Shown: positions 1 through 8,278, counted from the stretch's first letter. The stretch: DNA of 64,000 bases from an uncultured Clostridia bacterium (GCA_934757855.1 CAKVLR010000001.1:62001-126000); one strand, 5' to 3'. Translations and numbers: made by a program. Notes: generated from the sequence alone by a model not told the origin.

Positions 1-265
1 TTACAACAGAAAGTACAACACTCTTGTAAATTTCATTTGCCTTTGTTGTGAAAGTACGGTCATCATTATCTACAAAAGCATACTTGTACTTTTTCTTTTC
101 TCCCGCTACTTTAAATAAGCATAATTCCTTGATATCTCTGCTTATAGTTGCTTGTGTAATGCTAAAACCAGCATCTTTGAGTGCCTCTACCAACTCATCT
201 TGCGTTTCGATTTCTTGCTTGTTAATAATCTCAATAATCTTTGATTGACGAACGCTTCTTGCCAT
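1..265 (-). CDS. argR: Arginine repressor ArgR, N-terminal part (runs off window)
   Basis: The visible 88 codons begin MARSVRQSKIIEIINKQ and contain the winged-helix DNA-binding domain of ArgR, including the recognition-helix stretch ITQATISRDIKEL. The family regulates arginine biosynthesis and catabolism as an arginine-bound hexamer; the C-terminal arginine-binding domain lies beyond position 1. ATG at 265 follows a weak AAAGGG site. The position after nusB-xseA-xseB matches the usual Clostridia order, where recN would follow. Upstream DNA carries an array of ArgR-box-like sequences overlapping its promoter, so autoregulation is likely (inference). Confidence 0.93.
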   Translation of the reverse strand, partial: MARSVRQSKIIEIINKQEIETQDELVEALKDAGFSITQATISRDIKELCLFKVAGEKKKYKYAFVDNDDRTFTTKANEIYKSVVLSVV

Positions 266-306
266 AATAAATTTCCCTTTTGTATTTTTATTTTTTATTC
301 TTTTCT

Positions 307-335
307 ATTATACAACAAAAGTTATAATTATGCAA
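307..335 (-). promoter_or_regulatory. argR promoter
   Basis: On the minus strand TTGCAT (335-330) is followed after 17 bases by TATAAT (312-307), 41 bases upstream of the argR ATG. The -35 element lies inside the first of three copies of TTGCATAATTATAA, so a bound repressor would cover it. Confidence 0.7.
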
Positions 336-404
336 GACTATTTTGCATATTTATTCGTTTTTAAAATTTATAATTATGCAAAACATTAATTTATAATTAT
401 ACAA
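322..404 (-). promoter_or_regulatory. Array of ArgR-box-like 14-mers upstream of argR
   Basis: The 14-mer TTGCATAATTATAA (minus strand) occurs at 322-335 and 368-381, with the variant TTGTATAATTATAA at 391-404. A related element in the other orientation (TTGCATATTTATTC) is at 343-356. Starts are spaced 46 and 23 bases apart, about four and two helical turns. Firmicute ARG boxes are AT-rich imperfect palindromes of this length; assignment to ArgR is inference from location. Confidence 0.5.
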
Positions 405-428
405 ATGGCTAAAATAAAGGCTTTTGGG

Positions 429-1061
429 CTATTTTTTGTGGTTTTTACCCTTTGAAATTTTTTTTGATTTTTTAAATAAAGAAAGCACTTTTGCTGTATT
501 CAACACCACTTTTATAGGGTAATTTAATGCATACGTCTTGCCTATCGCCTTGCCTAATACTGACACAGAAGCAATAATTGAACTAATCAAAATTGACAAA
601 ATTATGCTATTGACTTGCGGGAAAAATGAAATCAAAATCACCGAAATCGCGACCCCACCAGCGCCACTCAATATACTACAAATATCACCAACAACATCGG
701 TACAAATACAGGAAATTCTATCTGCATTTTTGACTAATTTTATAGCAATATCAGCACCCCGCTCACCCTTTTGATTAAGGTCTAATAAGGGCTTTATACT
801 ACACGCGGTAACTGCCATACCGATTAAATCAAATACAACGCTGACCCCTACTAACAAGACAATCAAAAACAACGCCAACGCAAGGCTAGCGTTTGCTAAC
901 ATCAACTCCGATATTAAGGCAAATAAGACCGACAAACATAAAGATACAAAGAAAATTTGGACCAGCCAAACTTTATTTGATTTTATTTTTCCTTTTTTAG
1001 TTGTCGAAAAAATTTCAATTTTTGGTTGCTCGCCCTTGTTAGTTTCATAGTCTTTTTCCAC
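429..1061 (-). CDS. Integral membrane protein, possibly CNNM/CorB (DUF21)-like
   Basis: A 210-residue protein with a charged N-terminus (about 1-30), hydrophobic segments near 32-55, 57-80 and 125-165, and a Lys-rich tail. The stretch VVFDLIGMAVTACSIKPLL, followed by a cytosolic-looking KGERGADIAIKLVKNADRISC and then DVVGDICSILSGA, resembles the transmembrane domain of CorB/CNNM-type divalent cation proteins found near argR in some Clostridia; no CBS domains are present. That assignment is tentative. The start is GTG at 1061 with no Shine-Dalgarno sequence but a TATAAT 5 bases upstream, so the message may be leaderless. It occupies the place where ispA, dxs and tlyA normally sit between xseB and argR. 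Confidence 0.6.
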   Translation of the reverse strand: MEKDYETNKGEQPKIEIFSTTKKGKIKSNKVWLVQIFFVSLCLSVLFALISELMLANASLALALFLIVLLVGVSVVFDLIGMAVTACSIKPLLDLNQKGERGADIAIKLVKNADRISCICTDVVGDICSILSGAGGVAISVILISFFPQVNSIILSILISSIIASVSVLGKAIGKTYALNYPIKVVLNTAKVLSLFKKSKKISKGKNHKK

Positions 1062-1096
1062 ACTATATTATATGGTCTTAGTATCTAAAAAATGAG

Positions 1097-1303
1097 TTAA
1101 TTTAATGGCTTTTCAACTAATTTACCCAACTCGTCACGCAAAACAGTCACTTTACCTTTGCTTTCATTCAAAACTTCATAGCACTTCTTTGCAATCTCTG
1201 CACCTTCGCTAAAAAGTTTGTTTACTTCGTCCAACTTTGCTGTACCGCTTTCAAGTTTTTCTACAATTTCTTCCAATCTCTTAACCAATTCTTCAAAAGT
1301 CAT
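1097..1303 (-). CDS. xseB: Exodeoxyribonuclease VII small subunit
   Basis: 68 residues, the usual length. It begins MTFEELVKRLEEIVEKLESGTAKLDE, the characteristic helical hairpin that packs several XseB copies on one XseA. ExoVII degrades single-stranded DNA from both ends. The ATG overlaps the xseA stop codon (TAATG), so the two are translationally coupled, with an AGAGGAG site inside the end of xseA. Confidence 0.95.
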   Translation of the reverse strand: MTFEELVKRLEEIVEKLESGTAKLDEVNKLFSEGAEIAKKCYEVLNESKGKVTVLRDELGKLVEKPLN

Positions 1304-2493
1304 TATTTCTTCTCCTCTTTATCTTCAACACGACATACTAGCGTACCATCTTGCAATCTCACATTGATTTTGTCGTCTAATTTTATTTTTTTGATACTGC
1401 TCACAACTTTGTTTCCTTTATCAATCTGAGCATAACCTAGTCGCAAAATTTTAATAGGATTAACTGCCTCTAACTTTTGCACCAAAACATCAAAATTATG
1501 CTCATAATTTTTGATACAAAGTGTAGAAGCGTTACTAAACCTACCTACTAAATTTTGAAAATCAGCATTAGATTGTTGCAAGAGTAGTGTCGTTGTGTTA
1601 CTCATTTTGCTAATTAAATTTTCAACTTTTTCTTGCTTTGTTTGATAGAATGTTTCCGTAATTCTCAGCAATCTAAGAGTAGCATTTTGCATATTAAATT
1701 TTAATTTTGCCAAGTCTGTACTTACCAACTCCGCCCCAGCCGAAGGGGTAGGTGCGCGCAAATCTGCCACAAAATCAGCAATAGTGAAATCGGTTTCGTG
1801 ACCCACCGCACTAATGATAGGCTTGCTTGCATTTGCAATCGCCATAGCCACACTCTCTGCATTGAAAGTGCTCAAATCTTCCGCAGAGCCACCACCGCGC
1901 GCAACAATAATCACATCTATATCTTCAATTTGGTCCAAAGCCTCGATACCAGCAATAATTGTATTTTCAGCCCCAACGCCCTGCACTTTTGCTGGATACA
2001 ACACAATATCTAGTAAAGGATTGCGCCTATGAGAAACATCAATTATATCTCGAATTACTGCACCAGTTTCACTCGTAACCACACCAATTCGCTTGATTAC
2101 AGCAGGCAAAGGCTTCTTTTTACTAGCATCAAAAAGCCCCAACGCCTCCAATTTCGCTTTCAACTCTAAAAATTGTTTATACAATAGCCCTTGACCATAT
2201 GGCTCAATTTTTACTACATTAAAAGAAAACCTACCGCCTTTGACATAGTAATTCGGTGAGCCTGTTACCAACACCATTTCACCCTCTTTGCCTATAAAGT
2301 CACTAGGTTTTATTCCAAAACGAACACAATTTAATACAGCGTTTTCATCTTTTATGCTAAAATAAACATTGTTGCCAGAATACGAAATTCCTGAAATTTC
2401 CCCGTAAAGTTGGACAAATTGCAACAAATCTTCATTTGCTAAAATATTGTGAATATAAGTATTAAATTGACTTACACTTATAATTCTACTCAT
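1303..2493 (-). CDS. xseA: Exodeoxyribonuclease VII large subunit
   Basis: 396 residues, the normal size. An N-terminal OB fold (about 1-100) is followed by the catalytic domain with RIGVVTSETGAVIRDI, IIVARGGGSAEDL and the AVGHETDFTIADFVADLRAPTPSAGAEL signature. A long helical region carries XseB subunits. With XseB it forms the single-strand-specific nuclease ExoVII used in repair and recombination. It overlaps nusB by 8 bases and xseB by 1, so nusB-xseA-xseB is one transcription unit. Confidence 0.96.
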   Translation of the reverse strand: MSRIISVSQFNTYIHNILANEDLLQFVQLYGEISGISYSGNNVYFSIKDENAVLNCVRFGIKPSDFIGKEGEMVLVTGSPNYYVKGGRFSFNVVKIEPYGQGLLYKQFLELKAKLEALGLFDASKKKPLPAVIKRIGVVTSETGAVIRDIIDVSHRRNPLLDIVLYPAKVQGVGAENTIIAGIEALDQIEDIDVIIVARGGGSAEDLSTFNAESVAMAIANASKPIISAVGHETDFTIADFVADLRAPTPSAGAELVSTDLAKLKFNMQNATLRLLRITETFYQTKQEKVENLISKMSNTTTLLLQQSNADFQNLVGRFSNASTLCIKNYEHNFDVLVQKLEAVNPIKILRLGYAQIDKGNKVVSSIKKIKLDDKINVRLQDGTLVCRVEDKEEKK

Positions 2494-2896
2494 TGTAAAT
2501 TTCCTTGTAAATTTTGCTCAACACCCCATTTACAAAGTCAGAACTTTTTTCAGAAGAATATTTTTTGACCAAATTTATTGCTTCATTTATTACAACCTTC
2601 GGCGGAGTGTCTTGCTTAAATTTCAATTCGTAGGTAGCCAAAATCAATGCTGACCTATCAGCAATCAATACGCGCGACAAATCATAATCTTTTAAATTTC
2701 GACTTACTATTTCCTTTAAAGCATCGTAATTTTGCACAATACCAGTAATGGTTTCTTTTACAAAATCAAAATCCTCTTGACTGATTGCCTTTCCATCTAA
2801 AATATCAATCAAACTCTCTTGATTGAAACCGTCAAAATTAAATTGATTGGCAAAAAGCATCAAATATGCATTTTCCCTTGCAGTCGTTCTACTCAT
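2486..2896 (-). CDS. nusB: Transcription antitermination factor NusB
   Basis: 136 residues matching the all-helical NusB family: SRTTARENAYLMLFANQF at the start and VVINEAINLVKKYSSEKSSDFVNGVLSKI near the end. NusB binds boxA RNA with S10 during rRNA transcription. A GAAAGGAG site lies 8 bases before the ATG. The asp23 terminator immediately upstream suggests nusB-xseA-xseB is either partly insulated or read through from asp23. Confidence 0.95.
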   Translation of the reverse strand: MSRTTARENAYLMLFANQFNFDGFNQESLIDILDGKAISQEDFDFVKETITGIVQNYDALKEIVSRNLKDYDLSRVLIADRSALILATYELKFKQDTPPKVVINEAINLVKKYSSEKSSDFVNGVLSKIYKEIYNE

Positions 2897-2920
2897 ATTT
2901 TTTCTCCTTTCAAAATAGGC

Positions 2921-2944
2921 AAAAACCCCTTTGGTTAGGGGTTA
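2921..2944 (-). terminator. Terminator after the Asp23-family gene
   Basis: On the minus strand AACCCC, an 8-base loop and GGGGTT are followed by TTTTTG. The hairpin starts inside the stop codon of the upstream gene. The stem is only 6 bp, so it may attenuate transcription into nusB rather than stop it fully. Confidence 0.6.
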
Positions 2945-3310
2945 GTCAGCCTTTGCAAATTCTACACCTAGTATGTGAATATTTATCGCTTTCACAGGCA
3001 TTTCGGTCATAGAAATAATGCTGTTTTTTACATTTTCTTGCACTCTACACGCAACATCTGCCACATTGTAGTTTGCGAAAATATTGATATAAACATCAAC
3101 AATCAAACCATCTTTTGTATGCGTAATTTTTACGCCTTCGTAGTAGTTTGCGCTAAAAATTTTACCCAACTTAGAACCGCCAAAATTTGCACAAAGTGAA
3201 GCAACACCACTTATTTCCTTTGCTGCTAAGTTTATGATGGACAGCAAAATTGCTTTGTTATAACTCACTCTGCCGTGTTGCCCTTGACCGTTCATTTGCT
3301 CTATGGCCAT
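2942..3310 (-). CDS. Asp23/Gls24 family envelope stress protein (YqhY-like)
   Basis: 122 residues with the family's ISGVASLCANFGG and DGLIVDVYINIFANYNVADVACRVQENVKNSI segments. In Firmicutes the YqhY member lies between accBC or the spoIIIA operon and nusB, as here, and is linked to envelope and acetyl-CoA carboxylase homeostasis. ATG with an AGAGGTG site. It has its own sigma-A-type promoter (TTGATT, 17 bases, TATAAT) in the gap behind spoIIIAH, so it can be expressed outside sporulation. Confidence 0.9.
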   Translation of the reverse strand: MAIEQMNGQGQHGRVSYNKAILLSIINLAAKEISGVASLCANFGGSKLGKIFSANYYEGVKITHTKDGLIVDVYINIFANYNVADVACRVQENVKNSIISMTEMPVKAINIHILGVEFAKAD

Positions 3311-3339
3311 AATGCACCTCTAAAATAATAACTAAGGTT

Positions 3340-3368
3340 ATTATATCATAGCCAAGCCGTTAAATCAA
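3340..3368 (-). promoter_or_regulatory. Sigma-A-type promoter for asp23-nusB-xseAB
   Basis: Minus-strand TTGATT (3368-3363), a 17-base spacer and TATAAT (3345-3340), 30 bases upstream of the asp23 ATG. This separates a vegetative unit from the sporulation operon before it. Confidence 0.75.
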
Positions 3369-3851
3369 CTATTCAACGGGAATTATTTTAATATTGTCGA
3401 TAGACTTTTTTGTCTGGTCTTGTACAACTTGCACGATTTGAGCGACTTGTTCATCAGTCAATTCACTCGCTTTTACCATTACATTTACAAAATTATTTGT
3501 CATTGACACGATTACATCGTTAAAGCCTTTTGCTTTGATATTCCCTTCCAAATACAATTCGCTTTCAATTTTTGAAGCAATATTTGCCAAAGATTCTTGT
3601 GCTGTATTTTTTGCCTCAGCCGAACTATTTGCACTTTGCAAAATTGCAGTGTAATATAGTTTTTCTTGCTCGCGTGCTGTATCGCGGTCTGTTCTATAAG
3701 TAGTAAAGAAATTTGCCGAAGTGGTTACATTACCACCCGTATGAATTGCCTCGCCTGTATTTTGATTGAGTGTAATATTTAAAAAACCAGTCAAAACAAG
3801 CAAGCCCATCATTACACTTAAAACGATTATTTTCTTTTTCTTTGAAACCAT
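3369..3851 (-). CDS. spoIIIAH: Stage III sporulation protein AH
   Basis: 160 residues with one N-terminal membrane anchor (about 5-25), a linker with a helical QEKLYYTAILQSANSSAEAKNTAQESL stretch, and a C-terminal ring-building YscJ/FliF-like domain ending VVQDQTKKSIDNIKIIPVE. SpoIIIAH in the mother cell contacts forespore SpoIIQ and forms part of the feeding-channel complex across the engulfment septum. Last gene of the operon, with a GGGGG ribosome site. Shorter than B. subtilis SpoIIIAH (about 218) but normal for Clostridia. Confidence 0.93.
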   Translation of the reverse strand: MVSKKKKIIVLSVMMGLLVLTGFLNITLNQNTGEAIHTGGNVTTSANFFTTYRTDRDTAREQEKLYYTAILQSANSSAEAKNTAQESLANIASKIESELYLEGNIKAKGFNDVIVSMTNNFVNVMVKASELTDEQVAQIVQVVQDQTKKSIDNIKIIPVE

Positions 3852-3866
3852 TTTTATATCCCCCTT

Positions 3867-4439
3867 TTAATTATTACCTTTTACAAAAATCTCAATTTGT
3901 GAACTTTCTACATTGAGTAGAGCCTGAACTGCTTTTAAAATATCTAGTTTCACCCTCACATCACTTGCCCCACTCGCAACCACAACAATTCCTTTAATAT
4001 CAGGCATTATTTCATAAAGCACCAACGGTTCATTTCCAGCCCCAGTATTGATAATAATAGGCTCTTTGTTTGAGGTTGAAGTTTCCGTTTTGTTGGTCGT
4101 TCCATTTGAGGTTGTATTTTGCGTAGAACTATTTTTTTCATCATTTGAATACGCCAATACGCGCTCAATCTCGCCATTTAAAGTAATCATACACTGTACT
4201 GTACCCGCACCAGAAATTGAGGATAAAACATTATTTAGCCTATCTTCGAGCGACCGCGCGTATTCTTCGGTAGAAGTTGTTGCGGTAGGTTGCACACTAG
4301 TTTGAGCCGTTTTGCTTGTTGGAAAAAACCAAATTGCAATTATTACCACCGCTAAAATCACCACTACATACACTTCTATATGCTTGACTTTTTTTAATTT
4401 CGCAACTAAATTTGATAAAAAAGCACTTTCCTTAGCCAT
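3867..4439 (-). CDS. spoIIIAG: Stage III sporulation protein AG
   Basis: 190 residues. One membrane segment (about 24-42, VYVVVILAVVIIAIWFF) is followed by a ring-building domain with LEDRLNNVLSSISGAGTVQCMITLNG and the conserved PDIKGIVVVASGASDVRVKLDILKAVQALLNV. SpoIIIAG forms the large ring of the SpoIIIA-SpoIIQ channel. I start at 4439 rather than the ATG at 4460, because AAGGGTGG lies 6 bases before it; this gives an 8-base overlap with spoIIIAF. A Ser/Thr/Asn-rich loop (about 105-130) separates the two halves of the domain. Confidence 0.93.
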   Translation of the reverse strand: MAKESAFLSNLVAKLKKVKHIEVYVVVILAVVIIAIWFFPTSKTAQTSVQPTATTSTEEYARSLEDRLNNVLSSISGAGTVQCMITLNGEIERVLAYSNDEKNSSTQNTTSNGTTNKTETSTSNKEPIIINTGAGNEPLVLYEIMPDIKGIVVVASGASDVRVKLDILKAVQALLNVESSQIEIFVKGNN

Positions 4440-4917
4440 AGACAACCACCCTTTCTTCATCTATTTTCACTTGCGACCTTACCAACTCCTTTACTGCGGT
4501 ATAATAATTAATATGCTGTTCATTTTCTTTTATGACTAAATCGCTTAAATCGACAAAAATGTAATTAATTTTCATATCATCTCCATTGAAATTTGCACTT
4601 AGGCTCACCTTTGCTCCCTTATATTGCTTTGAAATAAAATCTTCTAAATCTCTCTCCAGATTGACAATTTGTTGCGTCTTTATGTCATCTAAAAAAGTTT
4701 GATTTAGGTCGTAAGAAACATTTGTAAAAATACTATTCCAGTCCCAGTCATTTTTAACTAACTTTACAATCGGCGTAATGATAACCACAATGATAAAAAT
4801 CGAAAAAATGCTTTTAATGTACTTGCTGATTTTGCTTTCTGGCAAAACTAGTTCAATCACGACGAGTAAAAACACCACCCCAACGACCGATAATAGATAT
4901 ACACTAATTTGACTCAT
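4432..4917 (-). CDS. spoIIIAF: Stage III sporulation protein AF
   Basis: 161 residues. Two N-terminal membrane helices (about 5-25 and 33-56) are followed by a soluble domain with QIVNLERDLEDFISKQYKGAKV, typical of SpoIIIAF, whose domain resembles ring-building motifs. ATG at 4917 is chosen over GTG at 4926 because AGGTGA sits 6 bases upstream. It starts just after the spoIIIAE stop and overlaps spoIIIAG. Confidence 0.9.
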   Translation of the reverse strand: MSQISVYLLSVVGVVFLLVVIELVLPESKISKYIKSIFSIFIIVVIITPIVKLVKNDWDWNSIFTNVSYDLNQTFLDDIKTQQIVNLERDLEDFISKQYKGAKVSLSANFNGDDMKINYIFVDLSDLVIKENEQHINYYTAVKELVRSQVKIDEERVVVYG

Positions 4918-4926
4918 AACTATCAC

Positions 4927-6129
4927 CTACATTATGTTTGCTGTGCAAAGAATAAGTCCAACGCTGATTAGATACATAAAACCCACACCCGCAAGAATTA
5001 CGACCAGCATATTAAGTAATTTTGATATTGACATCAAAAAATCACTTACTTTCGACTTTGTAATAGGTTCCAAGATTGCGGAAGTTAATTTCAGCCCCAA
5101 ACTAAATACGGCTACTTGTATGATAGGAAAAAGCACCGTTCCTACAGCCAACACAACGCCAGACATTCCAACTGCATTTTTTATCAACACACTACTTGCC
5201 ATTACTAGATTGAAGCCGTCCGATAAATACCCCCCTAATATAGGAATATAGTTTTTTAGGGCAAATTTTGTCGCACGAATGGATACGCTATCAAAACTAC
5301 CAGCCACTACCCCGCCTATTACAATAGCGCCCATAAAAATACTAAAACAAACACCAGCCGTCCATTTGAATATGCTATTAAAAAGTGATGTAAACTTATT
5401 CAATTTTATAGAGTCTGTTAAATTCCCAACCACAATAAAAACAAACGAAAAAATAAACAAAGGTATTAAAAACCAAGTAAAAATTTGCACTACAATGTTA
5501 CTCAAAATTGCCAAAGTTGGCTGAAAAACGCCAACTGATACCACTCCTCCAATACTAGCAAGGAGCGTTAACAACATAGGAAATAACAAGTCCATTTGTG
5601 ATTTTAGCGAATTAATACAACTTGTGGTACTATCAAGTAAAGAAAATACACTTGCCGTTATAATCACGATTACCACACCATAGCAAACAAAATTCACTAG
5701 TTTTCCTACCGAATCTGCCCCCACTTCGGAACGCATATTGCCTACCAAACTACAAAGTACCGTTACTGCTATAATTATACATAGGATAGGTATAAAATGC
5801 ACCAATTCATTGAAAAAAGTGCCTAATATAGCATTGAAAAATGAGCCATAGTCAGTATCAAAATCGCCACTAATAATAGCAGTAACTTTGTCCCAAAAAC
5901 TCATCGTGCCAAATAAATTTTTGCCATTTTCATCTAAGTTTGAGATTATGTTATCAAACTCACCAAAATCTAGCCCGCTTAACTGATTTGAGATATTTTC
6001 TTCCATTTCACTTTGCAAATCGCTAGTTTCATTTTCACAAAATGTATTCGGTACAAGCGCGAGGGCTAGTCCAACTAACAATATCAAAAAAAGCAAAATG
6101 CTACTAACTTTTTTATAATTTTTTATCAC
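4927..6129 (-). CDS. spoIIIAE: Stage III sporulation protein AE
   Basis: 400 residues. A signal-like N-terminus (about 10-30) is followed by a periplasm-side segment and about seven membrane helices, ending VVILAGVGFMYLISVGLILCTANIM. This is the polytopic membrane component of the SpoIIIA complex, required for forespore sigma-G activity. The start is GTG, overlapping the spoIIIAD stop by 4 bases (GTGA), so the pair is coupled. Confidence 0.94.
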   Translation of the reverse strand: MIKNYKKVSSILLFLILLVGLALALVPNTFCENETSDLQSEMEENISNQLSGLDFGEFDNIISNLDENGKNLFGTMSFWDKVTAIISGDFDTDYGSFFNAILGTFFNELVHFIPILCIIIAVTVLCSLVGNMRSEVGADSVGKLVNFVCYGVVIVIITASVFSLLDSTTSCINSLKSQMDLLFPMLLTLLASIGGVVSVGVFQPTLAILSNIVVQIFTWFLIPLFIFSFVFIVVGNLTDSIKLNKFTSLFNSIFKWTAGVCFSIFMGAIVIGGVVAGSFDSVSIRATKFALKNYIPILGGYLSDGFNLVMASSVLIKNAVGMSGVVLAVGTVLFPIIQVAVFSLGLKLTSAILEPITKSKVSDFLMSISKLLNMLVVILAGVGFMYLISVGLILCTANIM

Positions 6130-6515
6130 GGCATAATACTCACAATTATATCAATTAATGACTTTATAATAGGAATCGCTAATACAAAAATCACTAGTTT
6201 GCCCGCTAGTAAAATTTTGCTTGCAACCGCACTATTACCGCTGTCGTTACAAATATTTGCACTAAATTCTGTCAAATATCCCACCCCTATGATTTTGAGC
6301 AAAACGACAAACAATTCACTATTTAAGCCTGTACTATCTAGTATATAAGTAAACACCCCAAAAGCCTGTTCTAATAGGTCAATTATGTAAAAAAAGAAAA
6401 TTATTGAACCCGCCACACCTACTAGAATAGCCATTTCAGGCTTTGTCTGTTTGACTACCATTACAGCGACCACAATTACAAAAGCCAGTCCTATTATTTT
6501 AAAAATAATTACCAT
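6126..6515 (-). CDS. spoIIIAD: Stage III sporulation protein AD
   Basis: 129 residues with four membrane helices, including MVIIFKIIGLAFVIVVAVMVVKQ at the start and the family's GYLTEFSANICNDSGNSAVASKILLAGK. SpoIIIAC and AD are related small membrane proteins of the feeding-channel complex. Strong GGGGG ribosome site and 8 bases between it and spoIIIAC. Confidence 0.94.
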   Translation of the reverse strand: MVIIFKIIGLAFVIVVAVMVVKQTKPEMAILVGVAGSIIFFFYIIDLLEQAFGVFTYILDSTGLNSELFVVLLKIIGVGYLTEFSANICNDSGNSAVASKILLAGKLVIFVLAIPIIKSLIDIIVSIMP

Positions 6516-6523
6516 TCAGCCCC

Positions 6524-6721
6524 CTAATATAGGTAAAACAAGTTTTGCACAGAAGTAAATAATTCGCTTATCATATCTATTACAATTAAAAGCACTACAA
6601 TCAAACCCGCAAGCGTTGTCAATGTTGCAATTTCGTCTTTGCCCGCCTGTTTTAAGACTTGCGCCACAATAGCCACCACAATACCGATTCCCGCTATTTT
6701 AAATATTATTTCAATACCCAT
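6524..6721 (-). CDS. spoIIIAC: Stage III sporulation protein AC
   Basis: 65 residues, the normal size, with two membrane helices: MGIEIIFKIAGIGIVVAIVAQVLKQAGKDE and LTTLAGLIVVLLIVIDMISELF. It is the short paralogue of SpoIIIAD in the mother-cell channel complex. Nine bases separate it from spoIIIAB. Confidence 0.94.
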   Translation of the reverse strand: MGIEIIFKIAGIGIVVAIVAQVLKQAGKDEIATLTTLAGLIVVLLIVIDMISELFTSVQNLFYLY

Positions 6722-6730
6722 ATTTTTCCC

Positions 6731-7219
6731 CTAAATCACTATAATAAAGAGAGCCAAACCGCCCATAACGCCCAATTTTGCGCTTAAAACACCCTTTTTT
6801 TGCTCATTTTGCACGAAATCAATCCGTTTTGACAAAATTTCATTCGTTTGCTTTATTGTTTGCAACTGCGTACTACTATCTTGTCTGCCCAAACTAAGCA
6901 AAAATTTCTTGATAATATCAGCAGTCTCACTATCAACTAATTTTTGGTCTTGCACCCATTTTTCTAAAAATTCTTCGCAGTTTTGCAAATTTTCCATATA
7001 TTTTTGCAAAAAATCTTTAAAATCGGAGTGAAAACTATTTAATTTATCATTAGTTAACTTTTGCAAATTATCTTGCAAATACAAAATATTAGTTTCTAAA
7101 TAGTCAAGCAACGATTTAAAGTCATTTACAAAATTTAATTTGCGTTTGTAACTTGAAGCAATCTTAAAACCTATAAACACACAAATTACAAACAAAATAC
7201 CAGCGATTATAAAATTCAT
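6731..7219 (-). CDS. spoIIIAB: Stage III sporulation protein AB
   Basis: 162 residues with an N-terminal membrane helix, a central helical domain (YLQDNLQKL through the LGRQDSSTQ motif) and a C-terminal membrane helix ending GGLALFIIVI. The LGRQDSSTQ motif is diagnostic. The soluble domain resembles type II secretion GspF domains, and SpoIIIAB is thought to couple the SpoIIIAA ATPase to the membrane. It starts 3 bases after the spoIIIAA stop. Confidence 0.94.
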   Translation of the reverse strand: MNFIIAGILFVICVFIGFKIASSYKRKLNFVNDFKSLLDYLETNILYLQDNLQKLTNDKLNSFHSDFKDFLQKYMENLQNCEEFLEKWVQDQKLVDSETADIIKKFLLSLGRQDSSTQLQTIKQTNEILSKRIDFVQNEQKKGVLSAKLGVMGGLALFIIVI

Positions 7220-7222
7220 ACC

Positions 7223-8137
7223 CTACCCACAATAAAGACAAGTATTATTTTTGTCCCAAATATTCTCAATTGTACCAGCCCCTTTTCTACAAGAAAGCAC
7301 TACAAACCGCTCAAATACCGACATTTTTAAAATTTCTCTAAAAAAAGGCTTCGTGTGCAACTCGTTTAAATCTCTACTATGTGTTGTCGCGATTACTTTT
7401 ACTCCACAACCAACTACATTCAAAAGTGCATCAATGTCATTTTTGTTTGCTAATTCATCTAAAACAATCACATCAGGAGCCATAGTACGCATGCCGTTTA
7501 CTATACCAAATTCTTTACTACAACCAGAGTAAATGTCGCTATAAGCCCCAATATAGAGAGTAGGTTTGCCGTTCACAACCGCGCCTATTTCGTTTCGTTC
7601 ATCAACAATAAGCAAGTTTTTTGCTATAAATTTATCACTAAATTGCGCCGATAAGTCGCGAATAAAAGTAGTTTTTCCGCCAGCGGGCGGAGCAATGACA
7701 AGGGAATTAAAAATGCCATTTTCATCGTGCAAATAAGGCACGGCATTTAAACTGCAATTTTTTACCTCTCTGGGTAAACGAATATTTAGCGAACTAAAAT
7801 TTTTGATAGTCTTTATGCAACCGTTATCAACAACAATTTCGCCACAAATACCAATTCGCACTCCATTTGTAAGTGTCACAAAACCTTGTTTCAATTCTTC
7901 GTTATGTGCGTAAATACTACATTCGCAAGCGCGAAAAATAATGTCATTCAATTCTTGCGCAGTTGCGCGCAGTGAATCATTACTTGTATTTGATACACCA
8001 TTTTCACCCAAAAAATATCGACCACCGTAATAAATAATACTAGGGCAATTTACCCTCAACCGAATTTCATTAAGTTTGTCCACTTGCAAAAAATCTAATG
8101 AACGCGCAAACCTTGCGGGTAAAATTTGTCGTAGCAC
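7223..8137 (-). CDS. spoIIIAA: Stage III sporulation protein AA, ATPase
   Basis: 304 residues. The type II/IV secretion-like ATPase shows Walker A APPAGGKTTFIRDL (about 150-163), NLLIVDERNEI and the Walker B-like DVIVLDELANKNDIDAL. It is the predicted motor of the SpoIIIA channel and is expressed in the mother cell under sigma-E in model species. The start is GTG at 8137 with AAGGAGG 8 bases upstream. First gene of an intact eight-gene operon; its leader contains an unexpected terminator-like hairpin. Confidence 0.95.
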   Translation of the reverse strand: MLRQILPARFARSLDFLQVDKLNEIRLRVNCPSIIYYGGRYFLGENGVSNTSNDSLRATAQELNDIIFRACECSIYAHNEELKQGFVTLTNGVRIGICGEIVVDNGCIKTIKNFSSLNIRLPREVKNCSLNAVPYLHDENGIFNSLVIAPPAGGKTTFIRDLSAQFSDKFIAKNLLIVDERNEIGAVVNGKPTLYIGAYSDIYSGCSKEFGIVNGMRTMAPDVIVLDELANKNDIDALLNVVGCGVKVIATTHSRDLNELHTKPFFREILKMSVFERFVVLSCRKGAGTIENIWDKNNTCLYCG

Positions 8138-8188
8138 TTGTGTTACCTCCTTTGCGATTATTTTATTTACCTAACATTGACTTTATGA

Positions 8189-8225
8189 TAAAAAATAAAA
8201 AAGCGCCTAAAAGTTTAGACACTTT
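8189..8225 (-). terminator. Terminator-like hairpin inside the spoIIIA leader
   Basis: In a minus-strand transcript the segments 8225-8214 and 8211-8200 pair over about 11 bp using two G-U pairs, followed by TTTTTTATTTTTT. The G-U pairs would be A-C mismatches in a plus-strand transcript, so the structure points to the minus strand only. It lies between a candidate sigma-E promoter and spoIIIAA, separate from the efp terminator. Confidence 0.6.
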
Positions 8226-8251
8226 TTAAATTTGATATTTAAAATTTTGTT

Positions 8252-8278
8252 AAGTATGCAATTTTACAAAAAAACTAT
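8252..8278 (-). promoter_or_regulatory. Candidate sigma-E promoter for spoIIIAA-AH
   Basis: Minus-strand ATAGT (8278-8274), a 15-base spacer and CATACTT (8258-8252). These resemble the sigma-E pattern (ATATT, 14-15 bases, CATACA-T). The spoIIIA operon is a sigma-E target in B. subtilis. Its position upstream of a terminator-like hairpin makes the assignment uncertain. Confidence 0.35.
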
